The notes below the pieces were generated by a model that saw nothing but the letters and a program-made list of their open reading frames with translations, did not search any database and was not told the DNA's origin. Made by a program: the position numbers and the translations under genes. This document shows, one piece after another, positions 12,910-26,164 of a DNA stretch of 64,000 nucleotides; the stretch's first letter is position 1, and each line of letters opens with the position of its first letter. This stretch comes from Manis javanica (Eukaryota > Chordata > Mammalia > Pholidota > Manidae): the NCBI RefSeq assembly GCF_040802235.1, contig NC_133156.1, positions 143,575,173 through 143,639,172 on the forward strand. The letters are read 5' to 3'.

Positions 12910-14351
12910 GTGCTGCACAGCCCAGTGGATGTGACTAGGCAACTTGGCAGTGAGTAGGATGCTCTGGATTGTGGTGGTGGCTCTTGAACTTTGAAATCAT
13001 TACCTTAACGGAGCAGGGCAACACACTGAACATATCTAATTTCCCCTTACAAACTCTTGTCTGCTCTAATGCTCCTAATTATCACAATATAAACTTGTTT
13101 GAGGATAAAAAGTGATGGGAAACAATATTGTAGGATATTAGGTGAAAGCAATGTGCAGTTTACAGCAGAAAAGCAGGGGCACAATTTTGTGTCATTGTCT
13201 GAGACATATTATCAGGCTGTGTGGACCACTAATCTGTAACGGTGCTACTCACGAAGGATCAAGGCAATGGTCTGGCCTGCTCAGGGCTGATTAGTCATGG
13301 TTTGTTCATCTAGTCCCAAATTAATTGGCAGTCTCAAGTATTCGGATATTCAACTTCCTTAAAATTGGGTTTCCATAATCTTAAAATTCAGGGTACTTTC
13401 TCATTTCCACTTATGAAAGAATTGGGACTCCTATTAGTTTTCTAAGGAGGCCCTAAATATAAAAGGCCCTCTGTAAGCCCTTTTTGTTGGCTTTGGGTCT
13501 GAATTTGATTTATCTGAGTGGACTGAGTGGTTAGGAATAGGCTGGGTTTTGCTGCAGTAAGAAACAAAAGCACTGCAGTGGCTTAACAGAAGAGTGTATT
13601 CCCACTCATAGTTCATATTCAACATGGTGGGTGGCACAGGCACAGGGACCCAGGAAGGTCCTTCGGCCTCCAAATGCAAGAGCCTGAGATGTGCGTCTTC
13701 CATTGCTTGGAGTGGGAGGAGAAGGAGATATTGGCAATGGCTGGTAATGTCCACCAGGGAGTGAGGTAGAGAATGTCCTTGATCCGCACATTTCAGCATG
13801 AGTTAGTGTTTAGCGAACCCTCCCTCATGACTGCAGTACCATCTGGCCTTCTACAACTTCCTTGGGAAGACCCTGGGAGATCCTGCCCAGGGAACTACCT
13901 AGTTTTGGATAGTTGACAGACATGCTCAGCACACCAATGACCTATGCTACCTTTTCTGGAAACTTCCCTTCCCAGAGTGTATGCCTAGGTAGGCTTTTTC
14001 TTTTTTTCCATCCAGAGACCCTATATCTGTGGACATCACTTATGGGGCCAAGGAGAGGTAACACCATTGGCTGATGAATGACCAATCATATTCCCTTTCT
14101 CATAATTGTAACTGGATGACACAGAGGCTGTCATTAGGCTGTGGAGCAAAGCCAGGATTCTGCTTCTCAGCATCACATGTCAGAAAGCCCCCATGCTTCT
14201 GTGAGACTGAGTCCCCTGTCAGTCCCACTCCCTGCATGCGTGTCTTGGCAGAGGAGTCTGGCAGCCCCATCGCCAGAATGTCTGTCATGCTTTATCGACT
14301 GCCTCTTGCTTTATCAAGCAACACAAATGATGCCATGAGTTGCGTCCCCCT
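12910..14351. other. Noncoding; one possible old repeat
   Basis: No gene. Around 13545-13960 the sequence (AGTGGCTTAACAGAAGAGTG..., CTCCCTCATGACTGCAG...) resembles an old dispersed repeat or LTR on the minus strand, but I cannot place it. I see no primer-binding site after 12909 and no retroviral coding remnant between the two related LTRs. Confidence 0.4.
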
Positions 14352-14700
14352 TGTGGGGAAAATGAAAGTTCCTATGGCCAGGATCCTCACCTGAACTTCA
14401 ACTACGTGATGATGTAAGTGGCCTGCTGCTAGGCTAATGCTTCCACACCTGTAGGCAATAAGCTATAGAGTGACTGAGTCACTATATAAAGAGCTCTGGC
14501 CAGTGCTCTGCGTTGAGGCAGAGATGAAGGAGGATCACAGACCTGCAGACTGTTGGATGCAGATGTAATTCTAGTGCTCAACCTATTGCCTGGAGAACAA
14601 GCCAGGTAATAAACCCTTTCACCCCAAGAACCATTGTCATTCCTTGGTCTCACTGAATCCATAGTGAACTTGCCTGGGGATGAAACCCACTGGCAAGACA
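14352..14700 (+). repeat. Solo ERV LTR (copy B of a pair)
   Basis: Same family and orientation as 12455-12909. Shared blocks are AGTTCCTATGGCCAGGATCC, a TATA box in CACTATATAAAGAGCTCTGG, AATAAACCCTTTCACCCCAAG near 14610, and the 3' end CTTGCCTGGGGATGAAACCC...GGCAAGACA. It is about 100 bp shorter than copy A, mostly in the transcribed part after the TATA box. Five-base flanks do not match, so the duplication has decayed or my boundaries are off by a few bases. Confidence 0.7.
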
Positions 14701-14844
14701 CCTGTCTTCCTGGGGGTTGGGGTGGGGCAGCACCTGGAGCAGGGCACAGGGCCAGCTGCGGCTCTTCCTGGACTAGGTCAAGGTAAGGAAGGGAACCTGG
14801 CAGGGTCTGTGGCGATGCCCTGGAAAGCCGCTGGAGGCAGATGC

Positions 14845-15232
14845 CATGCCTTAGTTAGCTTGTGCTGCTATAACAAAATGCCATGGACTGGGGGGTTTAA
14901 GCAACAGAAGCTTATTTCTCATGGATTACGGGCCTGGGAAGTTTGAGAGTGGGGTGTCAGCATTGCTGAGTTCTGGTGAGATCCCTCTTCCTGGTTTGCA
15001 GATGGCTGCTTTCTTGCTGTGTCCTCAGGTGGCAGAAAGGGACAGAACTCCAGTCTCTCCCTCTCCTCATAATGTCAGCAATCCCATCATGGGGCTTCAC
15101 CTTTACAATCACATCGAAACCTAATCACCTCCCAAAGGCCTTGCGTGCAACTACCATCACATTTAGGGGTTGTGGCTTCAACATATGCATTTTGGAGAGA
15201 AGGGACACAAACATTCAGTTCACAGCACCACG
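14845..15232 (-). repeat. MLT1-type MaLR LTR, minus strand
   Basis: Reverse complement of an MLT1-class LTR: TTAGCTTGTGCTGCTATAAC, then CTGGGGGGTTTAAGCAACAG at the left, ending with GGGTTGTGGCTTCAACATAT and CAGTTCACAGCACC at the right. The middle includes a GTGTCCTCAGGTGGCAGAAAG block that identifies a different subfamily from the copies at 2345 and 11440. Confidence 0.75.
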
Positions 15233-18200
15233 CAGAAGGTTTTAACTGATTCTCTGCTGCTGGGCAGCCCAGAGGAATGTTTCCCTGTGGCTCCTACCAA
15301 CCTTCTGGTAGCTGGGCAAGCCGGACTTTAAAGTTGGTGGCCTTGGGGCATCTACATGCTCTGCATGTGAGCTTTCTAGTGACAGAGCCGACAGTCCTGT
15401 GGAGCAGGGTGCGGGGCAGCTGTGGAGGGAGGAATGCTCATCTGCAGTGAGGAACGGGAGGAGGGGCCTGCCAGAGATGAAGGAGGAGAAAGGAGCGGGA
15501 GAAACAGGTCTCGCTGTCTCAGTCATTGTCTGGTCCCAAGCTCTGCTCCTGAAGATCTTGCTGAAACGGATCTGTAAACACCCTGGAATGAGTGGTTTAG
15601 GTGTGTTTCCCCTGACTGGGAAGAAAGGGAGAGGGTGTGGTTTCATTCTTGCAGCCAGAATTGTTACTCTACCCTATACTCATCCAGAAAATGTTTCCAG
15701 ACCTCTCACTTTACAGGTGTTCTCCTGCACCCTGGGGATAGAATGGTGAGCAAGACATGGCCCTTACTGTAGGCACCCTGTGAAGGTCTAATGGGAGGTG
15801 CACCCAAGCAAACAGGGCCTTCCAGTCCAGTGAGAAAGGGTCAGGAGGAGGTGTGATCTCAGCAGGCTTCCCAGGAGGGTGGGACACGGGGGTTGAGTGG
15901 GGGTGTGCAGCTGGGGCCAGGTGGAAGGGCGGGAGGGTGTGCGCTCCAGGCAGAAGGGCAGTTTGTAGACGCAGGCCATTTCCTGCTCTGTGGCTAACAG
16001 CCCCAACTGCAGAAACATCTTGCTCTATCACCTGCAATTCAGCCTCTTATAACAAGGGTCAGTATTCTCCTGATGACCGGTGTTGTGGACAGCTCAGGTG
16101 TCCTTAATATTATAAACCATTCTTAAGTAGGTTCTTCAGATGATATCTGATGATCATACTAATTAGGAATTTAAAAAGCCATTAGCAGTGAATTGTTGAA
16201 GATTTCTTCCTGAAAGGCTGGGTTTTAGGACTTCCTAAAGAACACAAATCAAAGCTGTTTCCCATGTTAAAACGTCAGCCCACCAGTTATGGGCATTTCC
16301 CTTCATTCTGTGTTTGCTGGAAATGTGTGCTAGGATACTGTCATGTGCCTCTGGTCCATTAGTGTATGACTGATCAGATTTACTTCCTTAAAATACATAT
16401 TTCTTCCCCAAATTCTGTTTTGGTGCTTATGACAAAACGCTTGGATTTCTTCCAAGGGAAGATTTTCCTTCTCTTTGTCTCAGCCCCACAAGGACTTTGA
16501 CCCATGCTGGTCCCATTCATACGCACTGACCACCACAAACAGCTGAACTGCTGAGGTTAGATGGTAATACAGGCCAAGGACCACTACAGAATGTTCTGGA
16601 ACAGGGCCAGAACCCAATTCTCCATGCCCTTCTTTGGTCAGCTCTTAGTTTTTTTTCTTACTATTATTCTTTTGATTTCCTCATCAATAGAAAAGACCTG
16701 ATTTTTTTTTTGTTGTTGTTAATGAAACTATTTTTTTTAAAACAAAGATCCTATTAGTGAGAGGTGTGATTATGGTAATTGATATGCTGGTTTCTGAAAT
16801 GTTTGCTGTTCTTAAAAAGCATCGACTCTTAGACCTAGAAGGCTCCGGAAGAGAACCTGTGCACACCACACCGCCCGGTTTGTGTTGAGCCCTTCTGAGC
16901 GAGCCACGGGACATAGGCGTGTTATGTAAGCACCCCGAGTTTTCAGTTTTCTCAAGTGTGAAATTTGGGGGCTAGACGTCCCTGTCTAAGAGGTTTCCAA
17001 CCTCTTATTTAGAAACTTCTATGATTCTTCAGAATGTGGGGGAGCGAGGTTGAGGGGTCTGTGGCAGACTCACACAGCCCCCAGGGATGGGGCCTCAGCC
17101 TCACAGTGTGAGTGCAGTGTTCTTTCAACATTCCCAGGTGGTAAATAGTTTAAGAGTACATACCTATCTAAGGTATTACTTTCATTGTTATTCAGAACAC
17201 AACTCAGATCAATATTTGTCAGATACAAAAGGGCAGCATGAGAAAAATACTTTTGTAAAAGGTTCCTCGACTATCACAAGTTCTGACAGGCTGTATTAGA
17301 ACATGCATGGCCTCTATTTGCCACGACGACATCTCTTTCTGTCTCTTCTTTATGGTGACCTTCATACTTATAATAGATATGTTTCCAATATTTTTATCTT
17401 AGTGGCACAAAAATGTAAATTAACCCATTTGTCCCTGGTCAAGGTGCTGAGATTTCATCACTGGGGAGAGAGTAACTGTATAGCTGGTCTGAAATGTCTG
17501 GAGGCAGGCTGAGGGGCACAGGGCAGCCGGTGAGGGGTAGGGGGCATTGGAGATTACTAGCTGGGGTGGTTGGAATGAACTGGAGAAGGGCTGAGCAGCA
17601 GCTGTTGCGGGGGAGTTGGGAGCACAATTGAGGTGAATTTGACTCCGGAAAATGTGGATTTCCCTATACAGAAAGCCATCATAATTTGGAATTTGTGAAG
17701 TGTGGGGAGGAAAACAGAGTTCAATTTTATTTAAGTTGGCACTCTGGAACACGGACTCAACTGGTAACCAAGATTCCAGGGGCAATGCTCAACCTGTGCT
17801 TAGGGGCTCCTGTTCGGACGCCCGGTACAGTCTTTGGGTGAGCAGAAAGTGGCCACCTTTAGTGGCTACCCCACTTTCTAGACCTTGTTCCAGGTGCCTG
17901 AGGCCCTGGAATTCCCTATTCAAATGACCCTGCTTCCAATTTCCAGGCCTGCTCTGTCTTCCTCAGGTCTTTCCTGTGGAGAGTGGCTCTCCTTCTGGAT
18001 GCATTTGCCCCTGGGCCCCAGGGGAGACTCAGGTTGGACCAGTTACAGGAATAAGAGGCGATTAGAGCTTGGATTTGAGGGGAGGGGCAGCCACACATTT
18101 AACATGTGAGCAACTATGAGAAGTGAAAGACATTTTAAACTTGAATTTGGCCTTCAGGTCATTTGAAGGTGTACTTGACAAGGTAGTGGAAAAGAAAATA

Positions 18201-18959
18201 ATTCATTTAAATGTTTGTTGGTTTGATGAATAACCTGTACGTGTTTTGACATAAAGCTCATGGGTCTCCTTTAGGCTCTGGCCTTGGGCCCAGTGAGTGA
18301 TTTTGGGGGAGCTGATATTCAAAATACTTAAAAGTTTGATAAAGGATCATTAAATGATCTCCTACATTTTAAAAGTACCTGTTTGCATCTAAATAACTGA
18401 TGTGTTTATCATGTATGTTATCATCTGGTCACTAAACTGATTCTTAAAGACCTTTCGATCAATGCGTATTTCATCAGTTTATATCATTTCTATCCAAACT
18501 TGAAAGTCAAATAGCCCAGATGTGACTGGATCCCCTGGGCAGCTTCTGTTCTCATTGTGCCCTGAGGGCAGAATATTGCAGAAGTAAGTACTTCATGCTC
18601 CAGGCAGGCTCCTCTGCAAATAACTTGTTCCTCCCTTTCCCCCCAAATTCCAGCTTTACTACCATGTCTGAGTCCTAGGAATTTTCCCAAAATCTTTGGT
18701 GGGTAAAGGGGAACAAAGATAACAGCTAGCACTGATGACTGGCCTGGACTTGTTCTAAATACTCAGGATATTTAGGGCCCTGCTACAAAATTTGTGGGGC
18801 CCAGATCAAAATGAAAATATTTGGCCCCTTGTTTAAAAATGACTAGGAATTTCAAGATGATGACAGAAGAGCATTAGAGCAAGTGTGGGGTGTTTTAAGC
18901 ATGGGGGGCAGAAGGGAGGGGCTGGGTGACCTCACAGGTGGCAAGCTCAGGAAGCCCAT
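15233..18959. other. Noncoding; no gene seen
   Basis: Overlapping short frames on both strands (for example around 15242-15750 and 15711-16107) lack domains and look like GC-driven chance frames. About 15690-15800 resembles an L2/MIR-age repeat (GGGGATAGAATGGTGAGCAAGAC). Otherwise the sequence appears unique. Confidence 0.5.
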
Positions 18960-19130
18960 CATGCTGTGTATTAACTCTTTGGTGCCCATAACAACATTCT
19001 GGGGTATTACTATCCCTGCTTTACAGATGGGAATGCTGAGGTACAGAAGGGTTGGTGTGACCATCATAAGGTCACAGGGTTGAAACACAACTGGACTGGA
19101 GCTCAGGCACTCTTGGGTCCAGTGTGGTCC
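18960..19130 (-). repeat. MIR SINE, minus strand
   Basis: Matches the reverse complement of the MIR core: TGTATTAACTC, CCCATAACAACATTCTGGGG, TTTACAGATGGGAATGCTGAGG, AAGGTCACAGGGTTGA, and the reversed 5' tRNA-derived head GCTCAGGCACTCTTGG. It is an ancient tRNA-derived SINE common to all mammals. Confidence 0.75.
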
Positions 19131-19384
19131 CTTGCTGCCTGTTCGGGGAAGAGAGCGGCCCCATGCAACGTGTGGGCAGATGGCTGGTACTCTTCCTCCA
19201 AAGTTTCTTTTCTGGCGTTGCCAACTGCCCCTACCTTTAGCCCGTAAAATCACAACCTCTGTTATGAAAAACAAATCCCAAACAGAAAGAATAAACTGCC
19301 CTCCACCGCAGGAAATTATTGACCATCGATTCTATGGTATTTAAATACAACCTCTGGGGATTCTCCTCCACCACACACACACGT

Positions 19385-19417
<33 letters not shown>

Positions 19418-22400
19418 GAGGCTTAATAAGGTTTTAAGCCAACAAAAATCAATCTTGTCTGTCCTAGGAGAGATTTTACTGCTCTGAAAATCAGATCTTT
19501 CTGTATTGTTATGGTAACAAAATTACATTTCCTTTAAAATATTCCACTTACTTTTGCCTATTTATTTACATTTATAGTTCTTTTCTCCCATTAGCCTAAA
19601 TTTGTGAGTTTTTTATTCTAGATTGTTCCAGATTCCAAGCAATCGAGATAAGGGAGAGTATTTTAATCTATTTTGATTTGCTTGATGTTTCAATACACTT
19701 GACACACAGTCAGAGGGTCACCGCAGAAAAGCTTTTGCCTGTTTTGTGAAAATGTACTTCCTTTCCAATGAGTTTTGCCAAGAAGTTAACGTCAAGAAAT
19801 AATGTTGGGTGAGTGAAAAAATGTGATGGCCTGTCCTTTGGGAGGGCACCTCGGTAACTGGCTTTCCGAATACTTGAAGCTAAGCCAGACTATCATCAGA
19901 ACAAGCAATTGATTACTTTTGCAGCATTCATATCAGAGAACTTATATGTTAACTGCATCTTCTAATGAAGTTGGAGTTTGGCTTAAGTGACTCATTGGGG
20001 TGATGACCAGATTACTTGGGGCTCGTTTCCATGATGAATTACAGGAGCATAAGAGTGTGACTTATATTTCCAAATCTTCCTTCCTTAGGCCTCCCAGTTC
20101 CCATGCTAAAGAGAATCTATTAATTGGCTTGAAAGTAGAGGGAATATAAGGAGCAAGGATAGAAGGAGAAAGGAACTGTCCTTGGGAAAGTTTAAAATAA
20201 ATTAAGTAGAGCTGATTAGTAAAAGAAGACAGCTACACTTCAGGAAGATGTTAAATGTTCAGTACAAATCACTTTATGTTGATTAAACAGTACAGTGTGA
20301 TTTCTTTTCTAAATTGGACAGGCTACAGTGAAAAATAGTATTTGGCTCATCCTGAACAGTAACTTCTCTCTGAAGACCTTCACTGTAAACTGAGAATTTT
20401 AAATTAGATGAAGAAATAACAAGGTATGATATTGCTTAGCAACCACTATATGTGTGTTAGTAACAGACTCTCCAAATGGATGCATTTTGGGCCACTTTCA
20501 GAGAACAAATAAACTAATTACTTGGGGAAAATTAAATGAATTTCCAAAAGCTGAACCTATACCAGTAGCATTTTATTCACCTATTTGTGCCAAGGAGAGA
20601 GATTTTCATGATTACAATTGTTCATGACTTGGGAAGGTTCATGCCTCTTGAATCAGGGTGGCTAGGTCTTGTTTGGGAGGGTGCTGATAGGGACCGAGGG
20701 CAACCACCCAGGGAACCTGGTGGGTTCCCGGCTGATGGCCAGTTAGGTCTTCACAGCTGTCTGGTGCTTTTGTGGACACAGGCTGCCTCCCAAGAGCAGC
20801 AGTGGGTGAAGGGTCTAGTTCCTGCCTTTGTAGCCTCATGACAAAGTGTGGACAGTGAAAGCAAGTCTGAGAATGAATCTATTCTGTCACAGATGGTTTA
20901 TCAAAGATCCTGAAACCTGTCCTTGGAAGCTCGCTCAGCTGTCTGTCCTTAGGCTCTCTGAAGGTCAGACCACACAACAGAATCCATAGCAATTGCATGG
21001 AATCCAAGACTTCTCGGGCTTGTAGGCTGGGTGTTAGGTTGCAGGCAGGACTTTAGCTCATGCCTGGGTGCAGGTGCTGGAAACTATTTCTAGCCATTTC
21101 ACAGACCTTGAACACCACTCATTTCACCAGCAAAAAGTTATTTCTAACACCCTTTGTGCTAATTAACAAACCCTTTGATAGCGTGTGAGTGTTATTTGAA
21201 GGCTTTGTGCTGTGGGCTTCTGAAAAAGGTCTTTCAAATATGAAGGAGTGTTCAAGCCTGATGCAGGTGTTTCAAAGGGGCACCACTCCCAGGTTGTGGA
21301 TGAAAACTGCATCAGACTAGGATGTGTTTTACCAAATCTAGGATGTGATTCACTTGTAAGACACACCACTATTTTATGTATCACTAAGAAAAAAAATGCT
21401 GCCAGTAAAACTGATACAATGCTTCTTATCACTTTACAATTTTGTTTTATACTTATTGAAAGAGCCTTTTTAGATTAGATTTAGATTTTTGCCACATGTC
21501 GAACATGTTCATACATTAAGAAGGAAAAGTATAGGTGAAGAAAGGCTTATGGTTTTCCTAAAAACACTTCACATCCAAAATTTGACTTTTCTCAATCACT
21601 GTTTTGACTGAACAAGTGTTTTTTTACCCAGTGAGTGCTGTTCTTTATGCCATTGAAGGTGCTGATGATTCAGCTTTTCTTAAAATAACTAAAAGCCTTT
21701 GGCATTGGCCCTTCCTGGTTTTGTCATCATATAGATCCAGCAGGTGTAGATCTAGGTCATGTGGGGCCTGAAGTCTATGAAATGTGGGGAGAGAGGCTTT
21801 CAAAGAAAAGAGCACACAATCACAAATACAAAGTTAGGTAATATCATGATTATTTCTTTAGAATTAAAAAAAACAAATACTACGGAGCACTACAAATTTG
21901 AAAAGTCAAGTTTCGCAATCAAAAGCTGCCAAATAGCACGAATACTACAAAATACCAAAAAGATAAAATAAATACTTTCATTAATTGCTTGACCTGCCTC
22001 TACGAGGCTTTTTTCCTTACATTATTGTGACTGTGTACTCATTGACTGCCATGTTGCATTGAGCCATGACATAGTTATCCAAATGACTTATTCTTCAGTA
22101 GGAGAAGCAGTTTTCTCATTGGAGCACTCCATTCTCCAGACCGCTTCACTGCTTTGGTTCGGTTTTGCAGGCCATCTCATCTGAGACCGCCAGACTCCAT
22201 CAGACAAGATGCGGCAGTTACACTAAAAAGCCATCTCATGTATTGGAATGTATAAAACTTCACCCACTCAGATGTTTTAGTCCTTGCAGTTTAATCTATT
22301 GTTATGTGTTGGTCCTCTTAAACAGAAGGATTCTAGTAGTGTGATTTGCATAAAAAGGTATGGTTTATTTCTAGTTGTTTGAGGAATTCATTTTGAGTCT

Positions 22401-22555
22401 CTTTACAGAAGAGCACTTCCATTTGGATTTGGGTTGGTGATACTGGGCCTTCTTCTTACAGTTTTACAGTTTTGATGATTAGAAAAAAGCTGCCCTGTAC
22501 GTTTCATTTCCAGCCTTGTTTTTACTCCACTTGCCCCATGTCTGAAGTGCTGGTG
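19131..22555. other. Noncoding; repeat-poor, AT-rich
   Basis: No gene. Apart from the CA repeat, this stretch is largely free of recognisable repeats; 19440-20560 in particular is unique-looking, AT-rich DNA. About 21080-21190 is similar to about 25845-25935 (both share ACACCA..ATTTCAC..CA and TTGTGCTAATTA), so these two places may be copies of one old unnamed repeat. Confidence 0.5.
19372..19415. repeat. (CA)n microsatellite
   Basis: A CA dinucleotide run interrupted by a GTGCG step near 19383-19387, followed by an uninterrupted stretch to 19415. Confidence 0.95.
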
Positions 22556-22935
22556 ATGTATTAGTCTCCTCTAGCTGTCCGAACAAAGTGTCACAGATAG
22601 GGCTGCTGCAACAACAGAAGTGTGTTTTCTCACAGTCCTGGAGACCGGAAGTCCAAGGCCATGGTGTCAGTGTCTGAGGCCTCTCTCCTTGACTTGCAGA
22701 TAGCCACCTCCTCTCTGTGTCCTCACATGGCCGTCCTCTGTGCGTGCACATCCCTGGGGTGTCTTCCTTTTCTTATAAGGACATCAGTCCTATTGGATTA
22801 AGGCCCCACCCTACTGATCTCATTTGACATTAATTACCTCCTTAAAGGCCCTATCTCTAAAGAGACTCATTTCAGGGGCTAGTGCTTCAACCTGTGAATT
22901 TTGGGATAGGGGACATTGTCCAGTCCATAGTAGGA
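22556..22935 (-). repeat. MLT1-type MaLR LTR, minus strand
   Basis: Reverse-complement MLT1 signatures: GTATTAGTCTCCTCTAGC, AACAACAGAAGTGTGTTTTC, CTCACAGTCCTGGAG, TCTTATAAGGACATCAG, GGATTAAGGCCCCACCCTA, ACCTCCTTAAAGGCCCTATC, and the right end ATTTTGGGATAGGGGACATT. A diverged, old solo LTR. Confidence 0.8.
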
Positions 22936-23486
22936 GTCACCCATAATGTTTGGGTTGGACTATGACCTCCGGCCTTACACTTTTGTGCCATGCTGGGTAA
23001 GGTGACACAGTGGGTGGCAGGGAAATCCTGAAAGCAGTACTGAGATGGTCATTGATGACTCAGTTCAACTCAGAAGGGACTGTTAGCCATGGAAACCTGA
23101 TCAAACCTCAACTACCAACCAAATGACCTGTGTCTCCTCTTTAACCTCCCTTGAGGAGAAGTGACATGGAGACAATTCAAAGCAGGAGATCACAGTCCTC
23201 ACCAATAGTGGTTCAACATCTTGCCTTTTCAAATTTTACTCATGCAGACACATTGCTAGCATGCATGCCAGGGCCTTGATAGGCTTCCATGCAAATGAAG
23301 GGCCCTGAAGATTAAAGTTTATTAGTTTCATGGTAAATCCATCTCTGAGAACTTTGATGCCAACTATGGGAAAATTGCAAAACACATGTGATTCACCATT
23401 CTGCAACCCCACCCTACAACCACTTGACTCCTGGGGGTTCTACTTCCTCTATGGGATTTTCTTCAAAATTGCTAACATTTAACCTG

Positions 23487-23965
23487 AATGTTTTTTTTCA
23501 AATTAAACTTCTTTGGGATAACTAGATTCACATGCAGTTATAGGAAATAATATAGACAGACCCTATGCACCCTTTACTCAGTTTCCCCCAGTGGTAGCAT
23601 CTTGCAAAACTGCAGTGCTATATATTGTAACCAGGACATAAACACTGATACAGTCAAGACGCAAGTGTTTCCATCACCCTTAGGGTTCTCAAGCTGCCCT
23701 AATCACCACACCCACTTCCCTTCCACACCACCTCTCCTTAATCCCTGGCAGCCACAAGTCTGTTCTCCAGTTCTGAAATTTTGTCATTTTGAGAATGTTC
23801 TACAAATGCATCAAATGGTCTGTACCCCTTTGAGGTGGTTTTTTCACTCAGCATGATCCTCTGGAGATTCCATCCAATTTGCATGCCTTCTTCTCTCTAC
23901 CATCCAGTGTCTTCTTGTATGTGTCTCCTATGTAACATCCAGGGTTTTAAACTGCATTTAGTGGA
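23487..23965 (-). repeat. Old L1 (L1M-type) 3' fragment, minus strand
   Basis: On the plus strand this reads as the reverse of an old L1 3' region: AGATTCACATGCAGTTATAG, CCCTTTACTCAGTTTCCCCC, GTAGCATCTTGCAAAACTGC, AATCCCTGGCAGCCACAAG, TTTTGTCATTTTGAGAATG and TTTTTTCACTCAGCATGATC. The open frames across it are by-products. Confidence 0.75.
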
Positions 23966-26164
23966 AGGAATCGGGAAAAGCACATCTGTTCCCTTCGTGG
24001 AAGCAGAAGTCCAGCCTGCAGGTTGTGACACTGGCACTTTGATGCTGCTTATGTGCAGGTGATGGCCATGACATAAAGAAGCTGCCTGGCCAGGAGCAAA
24101 GTCAGGGAGGCAACATGTGAAAGAAGAGATGCCTTATAATGGAATACAGTATTTCATGTAGCCTGTGGTGAGGTATTCTCCTGTAAGCTATAGACACATA
24201 GCAGACAATCTCTCCATTATCCATGCTCTCTGGTTTGCCATAATTCTTGGTTCTTCACTTCTGTTTCCCAGTCTGACGATATCAAAATCATAAGGATATT
24301 AAACTTGGCTAATGTTTGACAAAGCACTTGAGAGGTCTGTGTGTGCAACTTGTGTTACAGATTGGGAAGCAGACTCTGCAAAAGACTTGGGCCTTCAGAA
24401 TGCTTCTTTGGGGGCATCCTAGCATCCACCTCTGAGGGCGAGCCCAGGAAAGTGGGTGGTCAGCAGGAGAGGTCAAGCTGAGGTGCAGCCAGGGACGGCT
24501 ATGGCCAGCCCGTATGGAGCTTGGATGCTGGCCTGACCCTTAAGAGTTGTCCAGAGCTGGACCCAGCTGGCCAGGGCTCTACACAACCCATGGAAAAGGC
24601 CCTGGGTAGGCCCTGTTCTAGGAGGGGTGTGTAGCCAGCCAGGTGGCCCAGTGCAGCAGAGGCACCCCAGAAAGACCAGCCGCTGAGGGCCTCTGCCTGC
24701 AGCACTGGGGCAGCAAGTCCTTCCGGAGAGGCTCAGGGGGGTGCCTCGCAGTGCCCACAGTGGTGTGCTACTAACACATATACATCAGAGATTCATTCTC
24801 AAAAGTGTTTTACTATTAAGAATAAATAGTCAAAAAGTTGGGCCACAGCTGTCTTAGGAAGGTGATTCCTTCTGTGAGAAAATAATGCCAACATCTCAAT
24901 TACTGATGATTTATAAGGCCTGATTTGTTGATGTGAGTGTTTTGTTCTTTGTCTTTAAGGTGGCTTTTTCCCTCTACAAGGGAAGACTCACATCTATTTG
25001 GGGTTTTAGATCAATGTTTAATTTACTCAAATAAGGAATGTAAGTCTTGTTTTCCTTAAGCCTATAAGGTCTGCTTATAAATCTTATTGTTCTTTTCATA
25101 AATCAGTGAATTTTAACAATCCCATGCAAGAGTGCCTTTATGAGTGTTCCAGTTGAGCTGATAATCAGTTCTGTTTACAACTTGGTTAATTAAATTCCTT
25201 CAAACATTTTTACTGTATTTAGATATATATTTGATTTCTCCTCTGTGATTAATATAATAGGTTAAACTTATGGGTTTAGTAAATCTTAAGTTCTCTTAAG
25301 CATCCAATGCTATTTACAAACCTAGTCAACTCCTCTTAAACCTTTCAGCTTAAAATCTCAAGTCTCAAATAAATTGCACATTTTTATGGAATCACAAAGC
25401 TAATCCCCTGGTTCTGATAGACCAAATTATCCAAAAACACTTTAATAACAAGTATACCCCGCCTGTTTCTCAGTGTAATATATGAGCATTGATATTCTAA
25501 CCTTCCGCTGAGGGTGGGCCTATTGGGTCATCAGAAACTTAGGTTCTTTTAGGGGGATGATCATGGCTCAGCCAGGTTATTGGGAAAGCAGGTCTCAAAA
25601 CAAACTCTGCTTTGCATGTGGATATTTATCAGGCAAAATCCCATGATCAAGACTGTGCCTCAGGGAAGTTCTAGTTCTGTGTTGTGGGTGCCCACATTGA
25701 GCAAGGTGTGGATACTTTCCAGGCCAGCTTCCTCCCAACGGTGTCAGAATATGAGACTCTTAAGACACCAAATGTTGGTGGCATCATTTACTGGGTTCTT
25801 CTGTCCTGTTCATGAAGTGTGGGGATTGTTCCTAGCATATTTTTTCCAATCACATAGCTTAACACCATTAATTTCACAAACAAAAACCCTTTTCTGACGC
25901 TCTTGTGCTAATTAGAAAATCCCTGGGTGTTTGGGGGAGATTTGGGGGGCAGAGCTCTTGCTGTGGCTCCTGTGGTGCAGGTTTGGGGCTAAGACTGCTG
26001 AGCACAGGCTAGGCTTCCCCTTGAGGCTGCTGACTGTGCTCAAGGTGTACCCTGAACCCTCATGCCACAGTGTTGCACTGATGTGGAAGTGTTTAAAGAT
26101 GGATTGTACACATCTGAACACCTCCCAAGGCTTAAATGATCCTGAAAAGTAGTTTTACCACTTG
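23966..26164. other. Noncoding; repeat-poor block
   Basis: No gene. About 24780-25470 is AT-rich, unique-looking DNA with several TTAATTAA/ATTA-type words (see findings). About 25845-25935 resembles 21080-21190. Confidence 0.45.

Noticed and set aside
15242-16107. Overlapping frames of 84-134 codons
   Set aside because: Pro/Ser/Leu-rich, antisense to each other, no domain; chance in GC-rich DNA.
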